From contig JAFFSR010000351.1 of the NCBI GenBank assembly GCA_017163975.1, forward strand, positions 2,997,501-3,061,500: a DNA stretch of 64,000 nucleotides, in the 5' to 3' direction. Positions 12,101 through 24,668 of the stretch are shown in pieces (position 1 is the first letter of the stretch; every line of letters starts with the position of its first letter). This stretch comes from Anastatus disparis (Eukaryota > Arthropoda > Insecta > Hymenoptera > Eupelmidae). A model generated the notes under the pieces. It ran no database searches. It was not told the origin of the DNA and saw nothing but the letters and a program-made list of their open reading frames with translations. A program made the position numbers and the translations under genes.

Positions 12101-14924
12101 AACGGAAAACTTATCATAAAAGAGAAGGCTGAAAACAAAAGATCTTGAATTTCAAACTTAAAAGAAATATAATGCGTTCACACGGCGGGAGTTTGGTCGC
12201 TGGAGTGAGGGGATTCATTTTCACCGAGAATTAAATATAAAACCACAAGTTTCGTGCTGAACTGTAGCAAAGTACAATTGGATATTCTCTTATCTAACTA
12301 AACTTAATGCTTTTACACAGTTAATTCTAAAAAAACCTGCGAGATGCGAAATAATCAACTAAGCTAAAATATACAAAACACTCGTAAACTAGTGTCTATG
12401 CGATCCGTAGTTAAGCGTACCACATGAGAATTTTAGAGATAATATAAATAACTTGTTGCAAGCATGACGAGAAAAGTCTTGTCTTGAAGTTTCTATAACA
12501 TTTTTACTTGAATTTTGATCAACGAGTTTTCTGTTGACGCTTCCTTTCATCTAAGGTGCTAACCTTGTCCTCGAGGGAGACGTTAGCAGTGACAAATTAA
12601 GGCGTTTAATTAATTTTTAAAAAACAAATTGACTTCCTCGCCATGCACTAACAAGGATAATAAAATTTCATAGAATACTAAAGGAATTTGATATGCGCTA
12701 AAATATAATAAAAATAAAATTCCGAAAATAGGGAAAATCTCTATATGCGAATCATACAATGGTTAATCCAATTATTTTAAAAATAAATTGAAATTAAAAG
12801 TAGTTTCAAAATTATTAGAATTAAGATAGAAAAATGCATGCAAATTTGCTCGCATTAATTAATAGATTAAGTACAAAAGCATCAATCACCTGCGATATTT
12901 TTAAATAAATAGCAAAGTATCTGTAGATAAATAAAATGCTCGCCAATTCGCAAGCATTTATCCAAACGATATCTAGTAAACAATAGCAATTCGTACGACT
13001 GATAAATTAAGTTGGCAAATAAATCTAATATATTGCCAATTTTTTAAATTTAAAGTAAGTAATTTAACAAAATCCAATTATATCATTAACCTTATGCGTA
13101 CAAGTGATAACGTGATTGGAACCAAAATAAACTAAAGATCGTTTTAAAAATTCAAGCTAAAATACTATTTAATCAAACACGCAAATTTGTTGCCATGCGG
13201 TACTAAAATTTTTTTTTTAAAAAAAAAAAACCTAAGCATCAACTTAAAATCTTAGAGAAACTTTCTAGAAATAAAAGCATTTAAGCAATTTAATAATATA
13301 CAATCACATTAAATCCTCGCGCTAAGATTGAAATAACTTTTATAACAATTTTTCCGGTCGATAAAACCTCTAAAAAAAAATTACCGATATGATCACCGAA
13401 GTCTGTACATATCCATTACCATCCGTGCGGAATAACTTATGGTAACGATCTATAATCAATATCATTTATGGTGATTCCAATTTGAATTTAGTATCTACCG
13501 CTAAACCAAAAACTATTAAAACTCTAAACTAAGGTAATTCAATTTCGACTTTAACAATACAATTCGATAATTAATTATGCAAAGACTTTTTAATCACTTT
13601 CATTATTTGTTCTCTATCTGTTTTCCATTATTTTAAAAATAAATTAATATTTATAATAATAACTAATAAGTAACCAAATCACTAGGCATTCTTCGAATAA
13701 AAGTTTTTGTTTATGAATTACTGCAAAATAAATTATATGATCTACCTGTATACCATTATAATACTCAACTAAATTTACAAATCAATATTAAACAGGTAAT
13801 TTAACAGTAAAACACTTAAACAGTAAAATAAAAGAACTGTTTAAAAATTACAAGCTAAAATTGCTCAAATATTTTAATTTAATAATGTAAATCATTCTGT
13901 TACGTAAATACTAATAATTAATGCCCATTCACAGTTAACTCTTTATTTTAAATAATTTTGAAACTAAAAATTGAAACAACCTAGATATGTTTTAAATCAA
14001 TTACAATTTGTATTTATAGTTAATCGTAATCGGTATAAAAAAAAAAATTAAAGTATTATTAAACCCCTTGTATTTAATTAAAATTCATATGTTACAATAT
14101 ATAGATAAAAATATAATAATTTTCAGGCTATACCGTAGAACTCAACGTCTTCTGTTACCAACGTTAATTTCGAAATTTAATGCTTACTAATAATATAAAA
14201 GAATGCTGCATGCCGAAATATGATAGAAATTTAACGCGATTTGTCGTTTAAAAATTAACTGTCGTTCTCACGTTGTCACCTAAAACACGTAAGGCGATAA
14301 AACAGCGTTGCACTAACTGTTACTTCCCCCGCGGTATTATAACTAGTATTTCAAATAATACACAAAATAGAATATATCATCTCATATATTTTAATAAAAA
14401 CCGCGTAAACGAATTGCTATTGTGCTAAATAACACATTTATAGGTATATATCTAAATAAATACTTTAATGGAATTTCGTGAGTTTCAGATGAACATATTC
14501 AACCTATCCAAATCAGAGGGAATAATTACGCTTATCCAAGTAAATGAGTGGCAGGTATGCATATTTTAATTAATATGCATCCCATTTAGTCTTAACCATT
14601 TGTAGCATGAAGTATTTAAGATAGGTCTAATATTATAATAGAACCGTAGTAGCTTAATCCTTAATATTAAGTTTAACAAATTCAAATAAATTTTGGGCGG
14701 AGTCACTAAATAACTTTTTAAATCTAACCGCGTTGAAATATAGTAATATTTTTCAATTCCGAAACAGTTAATAGCGTATCTACTGGCGAATATCTAACGA
14801 AAATTAAACAAACGTCTAATCGGATCTTTCTAACTTACATAATTAGTTTTGTAATTCGATTTAATAAAAAAAAAAAAAGAAAAACACGAATTAATATAAA
14901 AGCTGCTTTATTGTATATAATAGG

Positions 14925-14949
14925 ACTCTTGCACTAAAGGCGCAAGAGT
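14925..14949 (+). other. Hairpin 1 with ACTAAAGG loop
   Basis: ACTCTTGC and GCAAGAGT pair perfectly over 8 bases around the loop ACTAAAGGC. Two sister hairpins at 14975-14998 and 16307-16329 keep the loop but change outer stem bases on both sides. Confidence 0.6.
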
Positions 14950-14974
14950 AAGAAAAGATTAGTTGAATGTAGGA

Positions 14975-14998
14975 TTTCTTGTACTAAGGTTCAAGAAA
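14975..14998 (+). other. Hairpin 2 with ACTAAGG loop
   Basis: TTTCTTG and CAAGAAA pair perfectly around TACTAAGGTT. It lies 25 bases downstream of hairpin 1 and shares the CTTG-NACTA-RGG-CAAG pattern. Confidence 0.6.
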
Positions 14999-15279
14999 AA
15001 CAATAGAAAAGAAAACGGTACCTAGACAACTGCAGTTAGTAAGTTAGGTTAGGAAATATTTGACTTTCATGGTAGTGGGCAGATGGTCCACGCACGATGG
15101 CTTATAGGACATGACTGATCACCATGTTCTATCATAGAAAGAGCAACCATGGTTAGTCGAATCAGATGTGCGACTCGAGTATAATGCGAAAAACTACGAA
15201 ATGAAAAAGAATACAAATTGAATTAAAGAATAAAAAAATTAGATACAAAATTGAATACAAATGAATTGAAAATGAATGC

Positions 15280-15660
15280 CATCCCGATGCTTTTTGTTAA
15301 GGTCGTGAGATGATGATTATTACCGGATGCTTTTTGTTAAGGTCCGATGACTAAATAAAAAAAATTACAAAATGAAGAAATATGAAGAAAATCGCGTAGC
15401 TTAATCTCGTATACTATTTGTGATTACTCACGGTAGTATAATTAAGCCGTCGGGTACGCGCTGGGGAGTACAGATGCAATAAGCATACCCTGGCCGGTTG
15501 ATATTCGAGCGCTATTTGTGATCAACCACTGTAGCATAATTAAGACGTCGAATGCATCGCAAGGGAATACAGATGCCCACAGCATACGCTTGCGAATGTT
15601 ATTCGAGCACTATTAGGGAATACAGATGCCCACAGCATACGCTAATAGTATAACTAAAGC
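15280..15660 (+). repeat. Short tandem motifs in the giant leader
   Basis: GGATGCTTTTTGTTAAGGTC is present twice (near 15289 and 15324, one base variant). A longer unit containing GGGAATACAGATGCCCACAG is present in two close copies (about 15563 and 15614) and one diverged copy (about 15460). Copies of TATTTGTGAT...GTAGYATAATTAAG also recur. The repeats suggest local duplication and carry internal inverted repeats. Confidence 0.55.
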
Positions 15661-16306
15661 AAAATAATTACAAATACAAAAAGAAAATAAAGGTAAAAAA
15701 AAAAACAATGAAAATATGATACAATGGAATGAATATATATACAAAAAAAAAATAAGGGAAAATACAAATATTTTCCACTGCTTCTGTTGATTCCAATGAA
15801 ACGTCACTGTATAGGACGGGAGCTGACTTGATCAACATACAGTGGAACGTGATGGAAATTTTCAATGTACTGTGGTATCTAACGTCACCGTATGGGGCGG
15901 AAGCCAGGTACACAGTGCAATATTTCCTATAATAAGGGGGAATACACATACGGTTTTACGCGGGAAAGGTTTACTGACGCAATCATCAAATAGCTTTGAG
16001 AAATTTAACATTCTGTTTTAAGAGTGGAAGCCAAATTTGCATTGTTGTTGATGATTGCCTAAAGTAGCCATTTCAGGGTTACTAATATGACAGTGAATTT
16101 TTTTTTTCTCTCTCAACTTATAGGGGGGACCGTAATGTAATTTTACAATCGAAATACAATGAGTTAAAAATATATTATTATAAAATGAAAATAATGAGGA
16201 ACAAAATATAAACTACGACAAATAACAATAAATAAAACAGAAGTGTACTGAATCAAAAGAACTACACGAAAAATATATACATTAGATAAATATTAAAAAG
16301 AAAACA

Positions 16307-16329
16307 ATCTTGTACTAGAGGTTCAAGAT
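16307..16329 (+). other. Hairpin 3 with ACTAGAGG loop
   Basis: ATCTTG and CAAGAT pair perfectly around TACTAGAGGTT. This is the third member of the hairpin family, 1.3 kb downstream of the other two. Confidence 0.55.
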
Positions 16330-19300
16330 AATTACGAAATAAAATTACGTACCAAACTAATTCTAAAATTAATAAAGCAGCACTGTCAATTATTACAAAT
16401 AAAAGTAAATTTTTCTTTTGAGAATTACCATAAAGTCTTTCTCACGATAAATAAAGATTATAAAATGTCATTTTGCTTGAAAGTTTCGTTTTCATACTGT
16501 TATCTAAATATGTGACTCCGACACCAAAAAGTGCAAACGTAGAACCTACTGTTTCCAGTAAAAAAGGTTAAGTAAAATAAAATTTGATGCGTTCCCATAG
16601 AAAAGTGCAACTTCAGGGAAAGGATTAAAAGAAATATAATATTAATTTAGTTAAGCTAAGGCAAACCTCGAAAGAGAGGGTACCTCTCCCATTAGTTTCA
16701 TAAGTATATAAGCTACCTGGACAAGACAACGCGCATCGGTCCTGTTCCAGAAGCAACACAGTAACTTTTAACAAATTTTTATAATTATCATAAACCAAGA
16801 TAGTTAATTAGTGAATAAGTTTCGGCGTTCAAGGTAGTAGTTATATAGAGTGTTAGTGTAACACAGTGTAGTGAATTCAAGTTTGATACAAACTAGGATA
16901 ACCCTAGGTAAAATCATTTTTTTTTATTTTATACTCTGGATATGCTACCATAGTATGTCCTACAATAATAATTTTATTAATATTTAATCTATTTAGTAAT
17001 ATAATATTACTCTTTTATATTTTAACTTAACTATTAATGCTCATATTAAATTTTTTTTTTTAAATTAAATTTCAATGTTTGCGTAATTTTTCCCTATGAT
17101 GATACGTTCATCCAAGCGACGCAAATTGACCCGAAAGTGATTCAGTCAATCTTAACCTTCGATAAATAGAATAGAGTAATAAAACGATTTACAAATAGAT
17201 ATTAGATTGTCCTTTAAATACGTTGATGTTTGACAGTAACTTCTAAATTAACTTAATAAAGAACAAAAAAAAAAGATAAAACTATTGATCAGTTCTATCT
17301 TTATTCTAACTTCTGAAGGCTAAAAACCGGTAAAAATTTTAAATTAATTCAACGTTTCTAACGTATTCAAGAAGTTTTTGCCATATTGTATGCCATACCG
17401 ATGTATCACTATCATTCTCGTCTTCTTTTATACCTAGTCCTCAATAACTCTCTTGTGCAGTAGTAATTGTCTATTCTGCTCACTGATTTTCGTTGATGAA
17501 AATTTTTTTTTGCTCCCTGTGTATTTACACTTGGGGAATAGTAGATTAATCTTCAGCTCACTTAATAAATGGCGGTAAAATGAATAAATCCATTTTGATA
17601 AATTCTGTTAGATCTATCCGGACTATTAAGCACCGAAACAACGATTAAACATGATGTGGTTAAGGTTACCTAAACTAATTCCTAAAGCTTTCCTAATCAT
17701 TTAATTCCTATCCTAAACAATTATCTTTCCTAAAATGCAGAATATAAAACTGTTGATCAACTCATAGTGATGTTGAACCAATAGCCTCGTATTTATTTTT
17801 TTGGTTATAACTCGTGAAAATTTCAATCGCAATGTGAATCAGTAAACCTCGGGAACAAGCCAAACAGTAGTAAATTTATTTAATCTAAAATTACTGAATA
17901 CTCTCATGTTATAACGTAAACAGAAGCTTCCGAAGAAATCCTTAACATTTTACCGAATTATTTAATTTTGATAATATTACTACCTTCATTATTGCTGGCG
18001 ATCAACATTTTCAATTTTCTCAGATAAGATCTTTTTTTATATATATCTATTTCTTGCTTTATTTGTTTTTCGTAAAAAAAAAAAAAGAAAAACATATATA
18101 GTTGAGAAATTCGTATTGTACTATTCTAAATATACATATTTTAACCAACAAATAATTGTAACTTTTAGCTTCCAATTCGTACGTCTAAAACATAGTAACT
18201 CGGTAATGTTGGAATCCTGTTCCACATTAAGTACTCGCTGATTACAGGTTATGATCGATATTGATTTTATAATAATACCAATATACTAACCTCAAGTACA
18301 CATTCTTCTTTTAATTGAATTTTTAAACTATATTACTCCTCTGGAAAATTCGAACCCAGCGTACGTTTTAATATACAATTTCACTCACGCTATTTTTTAC
18401 TATTTATTTTATTCTCAAATAAACATGGAAAAGTAAAAGAAACTATAAAAATATTTTAACTTAAATTCTATCTCACCACGCAAAAGGAAAATAAAACTAT
18501 TAATCAAATTCATAATAAATATTAGGGATTCGAGAAACTGCAATATCGTTAACTATGCAATAAACATACACCTTATTGCATAACCTTAAACGAAAATCAT
18601 GGTCTCGGACTCATTTCACTCTTAAAAATTATTATAAAATTCTAGATATCCTTCTAAATAGTCTTCAAAACTAAACGATCCTGTTGAAACCTCCTAAAAT
18701 TCCTAAATGGCTAATAACTATTTAATTCTTCTCCGTACATGGCATTTGAAGCTTGTAAAGTCGTATCCCTCTTGCCATTTGCAATCGATAACGATTAAAC
18801 AATTGATTTAAATTATATCCGTTTATAACAGTCTATAGAAAAATAATAACTCCAAATCAACTCTATATTTGAGTAAATTTCGCCTCTTATTTGTTAATCT
18901 ATTATATTTTCTATATAAAATGTCAGTTTCTAACCCTTCTCATATATTTAATTGTAGTACAATATAAATTCATTACTTTAATGACTTTGGATTTAAAACA
19001 TCATTTGTATAATATTCACTCTGGCTAGGATTAATTGTCGGGGACGACAATAAGCTTAGTAAGGGGGAGAGGTAAACAAGTGACTGACTGTTTACCGTCT
19101 CGTTGTCATTCCTGTTTTTCACACATATATGTCCCGACGTTGGAGTTAGTGGCTGCAATGCACTCACGTCCTAGAAAAATTTTATAATGTTCATATTTTC
19201 TACTTTATTTTTCTCCTCGGTTATAAGACATTTTTGAATCTTTAAACCGTCGCCACTCACCGCCATAACAAATAACAAAACCCTTTATTTTTCCTTTTAA

Positions 19301-20738
19301 TCGTACAACCGTAGACCCGTTGATTAGGAGGATTGTCCCTAACTTGACGGCGTAAATTCTATTCCTCGGAATTGTTTAGCGATTTTTGCTAAAAAAATTC
19401 TTATTATTTTCTTTTTCTATTTTTATTGCAGTTCCGAATCTATTATTTTTATATAAGAAAACATCCCTCTTGTCGAGACGTCAACGCTTGTAAAGCGATC
19501 CTTAATATGTTTTGTATGAGTTCCAATCCGAGTACGTTATTTTTTTATTCTTCTTTCATAATTCAAGCAAGGAAGAAATCTATAAAGGAAATTCTGTATC
19601 CCTCTTAAAATTATAGCAATTTTAAATTACAAAAATTAACAATTATTCTCAAATGTCTAAATTATTACCACTAAAATTTTCTTTAATGGAGTGCCACACT
19701 CTGAGTTTCTCGCGTTAGCAATTTCATATTATCGGCTCTGTCCAACACTCTTACCCTATGGTACACTTCTCGGCTTGTCATTAAGCAAGCGCAAGAATTT
19801 ATTTCATTTTTGTTACTGAAAGCTATTTAACTCTAACACATTTTCCTCTTTTTCCAATAAGTAACTTTAATGTAATGGTTTTCCGAATAACTCTATTTTC
19901 TTCGGAGATCATCGCTGTCATTCCGTTAAATCGTGTTGATCCATTCTGTGTGATCATATTCTTTTATTTAAAATTAAAATTACATCCAATAGTTATCGCC
20001 ATAAAAACCTACTACGCCACCGTGTTTTAATATAACGTATGGTTCTGGATCACTATTAATAACTTTTTAAATTCTGTTTCTTTTTCATCCTAAATCCTTC
20101 CCAATTTCTTCCATTAACATGATACCATCAGGTTACAAGGCCAATACGTTTGGGGATTGTTGCTAGGCAATGATTTTTCATTAGTTACTGCAGCTACCGA
20201 TATAAATCTTTTTCCTTCTAGTTCCAAAATAACAGGAATTAATGCACTGTGTACCTTAATTCTAAAATTCAAACTATAGCCGTGAGATTGCGGAATCCTT
20301 TTGTTGCTACAATTCATTGAACGCGAAAAGTAAGGTGGATTGACTGATTCGAAAGTAGGGTCGATGAACGCGCATATACTATGTATACGGCTCTGAACAT
20401 ACTGAAGGAATCATTAAAGACAAAAAAATGTTCAACTTTATCTTATTTTCTTTGTTTAATTTAAAAAACTTTTTGTTCTTTATCAATTACTTTGCGTATT
20501 ATTTTTAAACGTTAAATGTGTGGCAACTCACCAGATTTTAATTGAACAAATAAAACCTTGAATTCACTAACTGTGTAAATTTTCCTTTTAGGTGCGAAAT
20601 TCTGCGCTTTGAATCTATAGCTAGAAAATCTAATTCAAGGATAGTATTGCCGTAGGTAATCACTAAAATTAGCCTATTGTTACTATTTGGGGGTATTTAG
20701 CAAGACTAGGTAACGAATAACGCTGACTGGAAGTAGCA

Positions 20739-21398
20739 ATGCCAGACGACACGAATAACGCTCAAAACCGAGACGGACAAGTCGATCCATCTATGCTGAT
20801 GATGACGGCTATGGCGAATAGCTTCGCCTTACATAATGCCCTGCAGGGCCTGCGCAGCTTTGACGGGCATAATATGCCTTTAAAAGACTTTATACAGGAT
20901 GTTCGAAATGGAAAAGAATATGTGCCTGCAGGAAGTGAAGGACAGTATGTTAAGGCCGTGTTAACGAAATTGCGCGGAAATGCGCGAGACTGCACATACG
21001 GACATTTCTTTTCCAACATTGACAGCCTTGTGAATCATTTAAGGACTAGATTCGCGCCAGGCAAGACGTATACTTACTATACGACTAAAATAAATGACAT
21101 GAGAATGAAACAGGGAGAGACCGTAGGAGATTTCTACGATCGACTAAACATTCTGCTCAGCGGGGCTAAGAATGCTTTAAAAGACGACATACCAGAGGCA
21201 GCAGACGCCAACCGGAATGACATGATAAAACCTTTAGAGTACGCAGCCAAAGACATCTTCATTAGAGGATTACCCGCAGACATCTCCGTACAAGTGGATG
21301 GGAAAAATCCCGCCACCCTGGCCGATGCATATAAAGACGCAGTGCGAATTGAGACTCGCATGGAAGCAAAAATTTTACCAAGCCAACCCACCTTATGA
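20739..21398 (+). CDS. gag: Gag-like capsid protein of the giant element
   Basis: This is a 219-residue ORF with an intact frame. The middle (residues about 40-180) has the pattern of Ty3/Gypsy capsid: LRSFDGHNMPLKDFIQDV, a KLRGNARD segment, LRTRFAPGKT and then KQGETVGDFYDRLNILLSGA, all familiar from insect Gypsy gag. There is no matrix extension and no CCHC zinc knuckle, so the nucleocapsid is missing and the protein is about half the usual gag length. It is followed by only 167 bases before the 3' LTR, so pol appears to have been lost. G+C is clearly higher than in the leader, as in a gene under selection. It could let the element join capsids built by a relative. Start chosen at the first ATG after the candidate splice acceptor. 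Confidence 0.8.
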   Translation: MPDDTNNAQNRDGQVDPSMLMMTAMANSFALHNALQGLRSFDGHNMPLKDFIQDVRNGKEYVPAGSEGQYVKAVLTKLRGNARDCTYGHFFSNIDSLVNHLRTRFAPGKTYTYYTTKINDMRMKQGETVGDFYDRLNILLSGAKNALKDDIPEAADANRNDMIKPLEYAAKDIFIRGLPADISVQVDGKNPATLADAYKDAVRIETRMEAKILPSQPTL

Positions 21399-21558
21399 TA
21401 TAAGCTGTCATCAACCATTTCTTCCATCCGCTATTTTGTTTTTCTTAATCCATATAATTATTATGTATATTTAACTTTGTGATGCAGGTTTTCTTGGAAT
21501 CCCATGCCTGCTCCTGCGTGACCTTCTACTACCGGGGACGGCAGTTTTTTTTTAGTAA

Positions 21559-21565
21559 GGGGGGG
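21559..21565 (+). other. Polypurine tract of the giant element
   Basis: GTAAGGGGGGG directly precedes the TGTTA start of the 3' LTR. This is the usual plus-strand primer of reverse transcription. Confidence 0.85.
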
Positions 21566-23480
21566 TGTTAAGTGACACCATTCTCGCCTCCTAATTTTCT
21601 TTATTTATCTATTAACTCTTAAAATTATTCTTTTAATTTATTACAATGATGAGGAGAAATGGGTCTTAAAAGCATCAAGGCCAATTTCTTTTCACGCTGT
21701 TATCAATTTTCCAAGAAGCCAAGCTCGATCGTTGACGGGAGCCTTTGCTTCGTCTCCACTCTTTCTCTACTTCGTTGAGTTGAAGTGGGGACTTAGCGTC
21801 GGTTCCCATGCATAAGACGGGTAAGAGCAACGGAGAGAGAGAACTACCTTTCTCTGTCTTCGCGCTCTCCCCCACAACAATTAAAAACGTTTGAAGCTGG
21901 CTTGACGAAAGATTGTCAAGCGAAGAAAAATTTTCTCGAGAGAGACGCGCGCGACCAGGCCTAAGGGCAGTACGTGTAGGCTGCAGCCCGCGAGGCTGCA
22001 GCTGCAACTTCAAATTTCCACCTTGTCACTGTGTAGCTTTTAATTAAAAAAATTAACGACACAAATTCCGTGGACAACGACCCGAGTTGTCATACACGTG
22101 GATTGAAGTGCACCGGTGGTGTAGATATACCGACAAATAAGAAAAAGGGAAGCAGATAATCAGAGGCCAATGCAGCCAGAGCAGGCATGGGAGACCAGGA
22201 GAGCCGGCAATGCTGCTCCGCCGGTCACCCTTGTCATCAGCAGATAAGTTATTTTTAAAATTATTATAATAAATAATTTTATACAATATTGCATAGATAA
22301 TAAAAGGAAATCAGCGCACCTTGCGTTAGAAAATTTTCGCGGGTTGACAATAAATTATTTGTAAAGATTTTTAGAATGTACTTTTGATGAATTCATATAA
22401 GTGAAAAATTTTATTTAATTATGTAACTTTATTAGAGATATATTGTGGGAGTTTTGCAAGTAATTGTTACTCAAGTGGATTTATTAAACTAATAAAGAAT
22501 GTCCGACATATTTCAATTTTATATCACTGACCTTTATTATAAGAACGACGTAAGCTGTTATGATTCGGAGCTCGGAGATAGGATTATATAGTTAGGGGCC
22601 GTCGATAAAATTAAATAATTTTCTTTTTTTAAGTTATCTAAAAAAATATTTTTTTAATGTACTTCATAACAATTAATAAATATGCCACAGAAATAAGTTG
22701 CTTGGACAGACATTGAACAGAATTAGACGTTAAAGTAATAATTATTTTAAAAACTACATATTTTTATGAAAATTCAAATGAATAGAAAAACAAGTCAATC
22801 CTTTTCATAATAACACTCATAACTGATTTTTATAAGGTATACTTTAATTTTGAGTAAAATTTGGTACGATTAGGTATTTTCATATAAATTATGTGTCCGT
22901 ACTTTAGTGTATAAATCATGTATATTAGGCAGTTAATTGCATACGAAAATCGAGTTTAGCACGTTCAATTAAAAAATCTTAAATTTAAATAAAAACGTCT
23001 GAAGTAAGTAATTTTTACATGAGTATCCTCCGTTATTGGAATTAAGTAATTATTTTTAGTACTTAGAAACGGTGTAAAAATAAATTGTACATTGTCTTTT
23101 AAGATAACATAATGCCCGTCAAATATATGTATTTAAACATTAAGCTGAGTTCCGCGCATTGAATTGAAAAAAAACAAAAATAATATGTAATTCTTATGCG
23201 CATCACATTAGAGGAAAAAAATAAAAACTTTTCGTATTCTATTCTTTGAAAATTTATTTATGTCACATGATTAGAAAAACCTTTAATGACTCAATCATTC
23301 CTTTAACTTAGAGTTATTATTGTGATCGGAGTGTTTATTTTATGACATTTTCGTATAGATCAGGCCGAATATACTCCTTAGATAAAAGCTCTCAACTCCG
23401 GAAGGTGAAAATAAAATTAAATGTAAGAAGGACGGGGTTTTCGTGAGAGATACAACTCTTTAGAAAAACCCGTCCTAACA
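21566..23480 (+). repeat. 3' LTR of the giant element
   Basis: This is a 1915-bp copy of 4259-6172 shifted by 17307 bases. The only difference seen is seven Ts instead of six at about 22624. It is followed directly by the TCCCC duplication at 23481-23485. Confidence 0.93.
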
Positions 23481-23485
23481 TCCCC

Positions 23486-24117
23486 ATATAATGTCTAATT
23501 TACCTAGCCTTTTTGCTCTTCATCAAAAGTCATAGTAAGAACAAAACAAAAGCAGATATCAAAAACTTTTTCTGTTTATTTTTTAAAATCTCTTAAATTT
23601 GAAACAAAAAAAACAAAATGTATACATTATAATGTATATGTATACATTGTATTATATTATTATTTAGTTAAAAATGTGTGTAATGAAAAATGTGCGCATT
23701 GAAACAGAGTGTATCGAAGAATAACTCTATCAGATTAAATAATAAATTTTTTTTTTATTAATGAACTATCATTACGAGTGTTACCGTGTAGTGTATATAG
23801 TAGAACAAAGCATAGAATCTTTAACGATGTGTGTGAATGAAAAATTAGAATAATTCATAATCTCTTTTTTTATTAATGAATTATCATTACGAGTGTTACC
23901 GTGTAGTGTGATATCGCGTAGTGTATCTAGTAGAACAATATAGCATAACGTTTACGTTATACGTAATTTTAGTTGACAACTTTCGGCTTGGCTATGGTAA
24001 AAAATTGTATACGCGCCACGGGAGTAAAGGGGGACATCTTAACCCACGCGTTTATCGCCCTCGCCTTCGGCTCGGGTGATAACATACGCGCGGGTTAGAA
24101 TGTCCCCCTTCCCTCTC
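23486..24117. other. Right part of the older insertion in integrase
   Basis: This is non-coding, AT-rich DNA between the giant element and resumed integrase sequence. It holds a direct repeat: TATTAATGAA(C/T)TATCATTACGAG and following bases (GTGTTACCGTGTAGTG) at about 23757 and again at about 23871. It ends with the GC-rich hairpin at 24027-24110. The family is not recognised. Confidence 0.45.
24027..24110. repeat. GC-rich imperfect hairpin of 84 bp
   Basis: AAGGGGGACATCTTAACCC at the left pairs with GGGTTAGAATGTCCCCCTT at the right. The stem continues through GCGTTTATC/GATAACATACGC to a loop that is itself GC-rich. It stands about seven bases from where integrase coding resumes, so it may be the terminus of the older inserted element. 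Confidence 0.6.
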
Positions 24118-24668
24118 TTGGTGCGTAATATACTATTTATAAAAACATCTGCAATCGTTATAGATAATGCATTAGGTATTGGTATTTCTATACAAAATTT
24201 TGATAAACCGTCCTGTATTGTTAATATATATTGATTTCTGTTTTTCGTTATACTAAGAGGTCCAACAATATCCATTGATATTTTATGAAATACCGTCCCT
24301 GGTGTATCTGTGATCATCATTGGTTGTTTTATTTTTAATCTAACTAATTTTTTTAATTGACAGTCTAGGCATTGTTGAATTCGTTTTTGTATATCTTCTT
24401 TTAAATTTTCCCAATAATATGATTTTCGTATTCTATTGTGAGTTTTGGAAACACCTCTATGGCCTCCTATTGGCGACTTGTGTAATTCCTTAAGTATCGC
24501 ATCTCTTTTTTCTTCAGGAACGTAGATTAAAGTTCCTGTGCAAATGAGTATTTTAATAGAGGTCTTATTGAACACACTATCAATAATATTAAATAATTCT
24601 GACCAATATATGTTTTCTATTAGCTTACATTTTCCTATATTTATTTCTTTAATTTTTAATTTAATTAA
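24118..24668 (-). pseudogene. pol: Gypsy integrase, N-terminal half (env-bearing provirus)
   Basis: The minus strand shows the zinc-binding HHCC domain (HKSPIGGHRG...CLDCQLKK), then the start of the catalytic core with the first aspartate in KISMDIVGPLSITKNRNQYI, and stops at ADVFINSIL just before the older insertion. The downstream half resumes at 4105 with KRFICNFGSPK. On the other side the frame is cut by the inverted-repeat transposon starting at 24672; upstream Pol continues at 28142. This is a single integrase gene in three pieces. Confidence 0.88.

Larger units (their letters stand above)
6193..20738 (+). other. 14.5-kb leader of the giant element, candidate giant intron
   Basis: No convincing protein gene was found in this AT-rich stretch. 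A good splice donor (GAGA|GTAAGA) is at 6327 and a strong acceptor (TTTTCCTTTTAG) ends at 20591, just 147 bases before the gag start, so 6327-20591 could be removed as one 14.3-kb intron. The stretch is rich in stem-loops: 8031-8068 (ACTGC...GCAGT, long stem), 8081-8096 (GTTTCC-GTAA-GGAAAC, a GNRA-type loop), 8494-8513, and the hairpin family at 14925, 14975 and 16307. Tandem motifs lie at 15280-15660. Whether it is an intron, a structured leader or captured DNA is open. Confidence 0.45.
4259..23480 (+). mobile_element. Giant gag-only LTR retroelement (19.2 kb)
   Basis: This is a complete LTR element by structure: TG...CA direct repeats of 1914 and 1915 bp, a TCCCC target duplication, a primer-binding site right after the 5' LTR, and a G-rich polypurine tract right before the 3' LTR. 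The internal 15.4 kb holds only one convincing gene, a 219-residue gag-like ORF near the 3' end. No protease, RT or integrase is seen, so it must be moved by proteins of another element, like the LARD class of large non-autonomous retroelements. As far as I could compare them by eye, the LTRs differ by one T in a T run, so insertion was very recent. It sits inside an older insertion in the Gypsy integrase gene. Confidence 0.92.
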
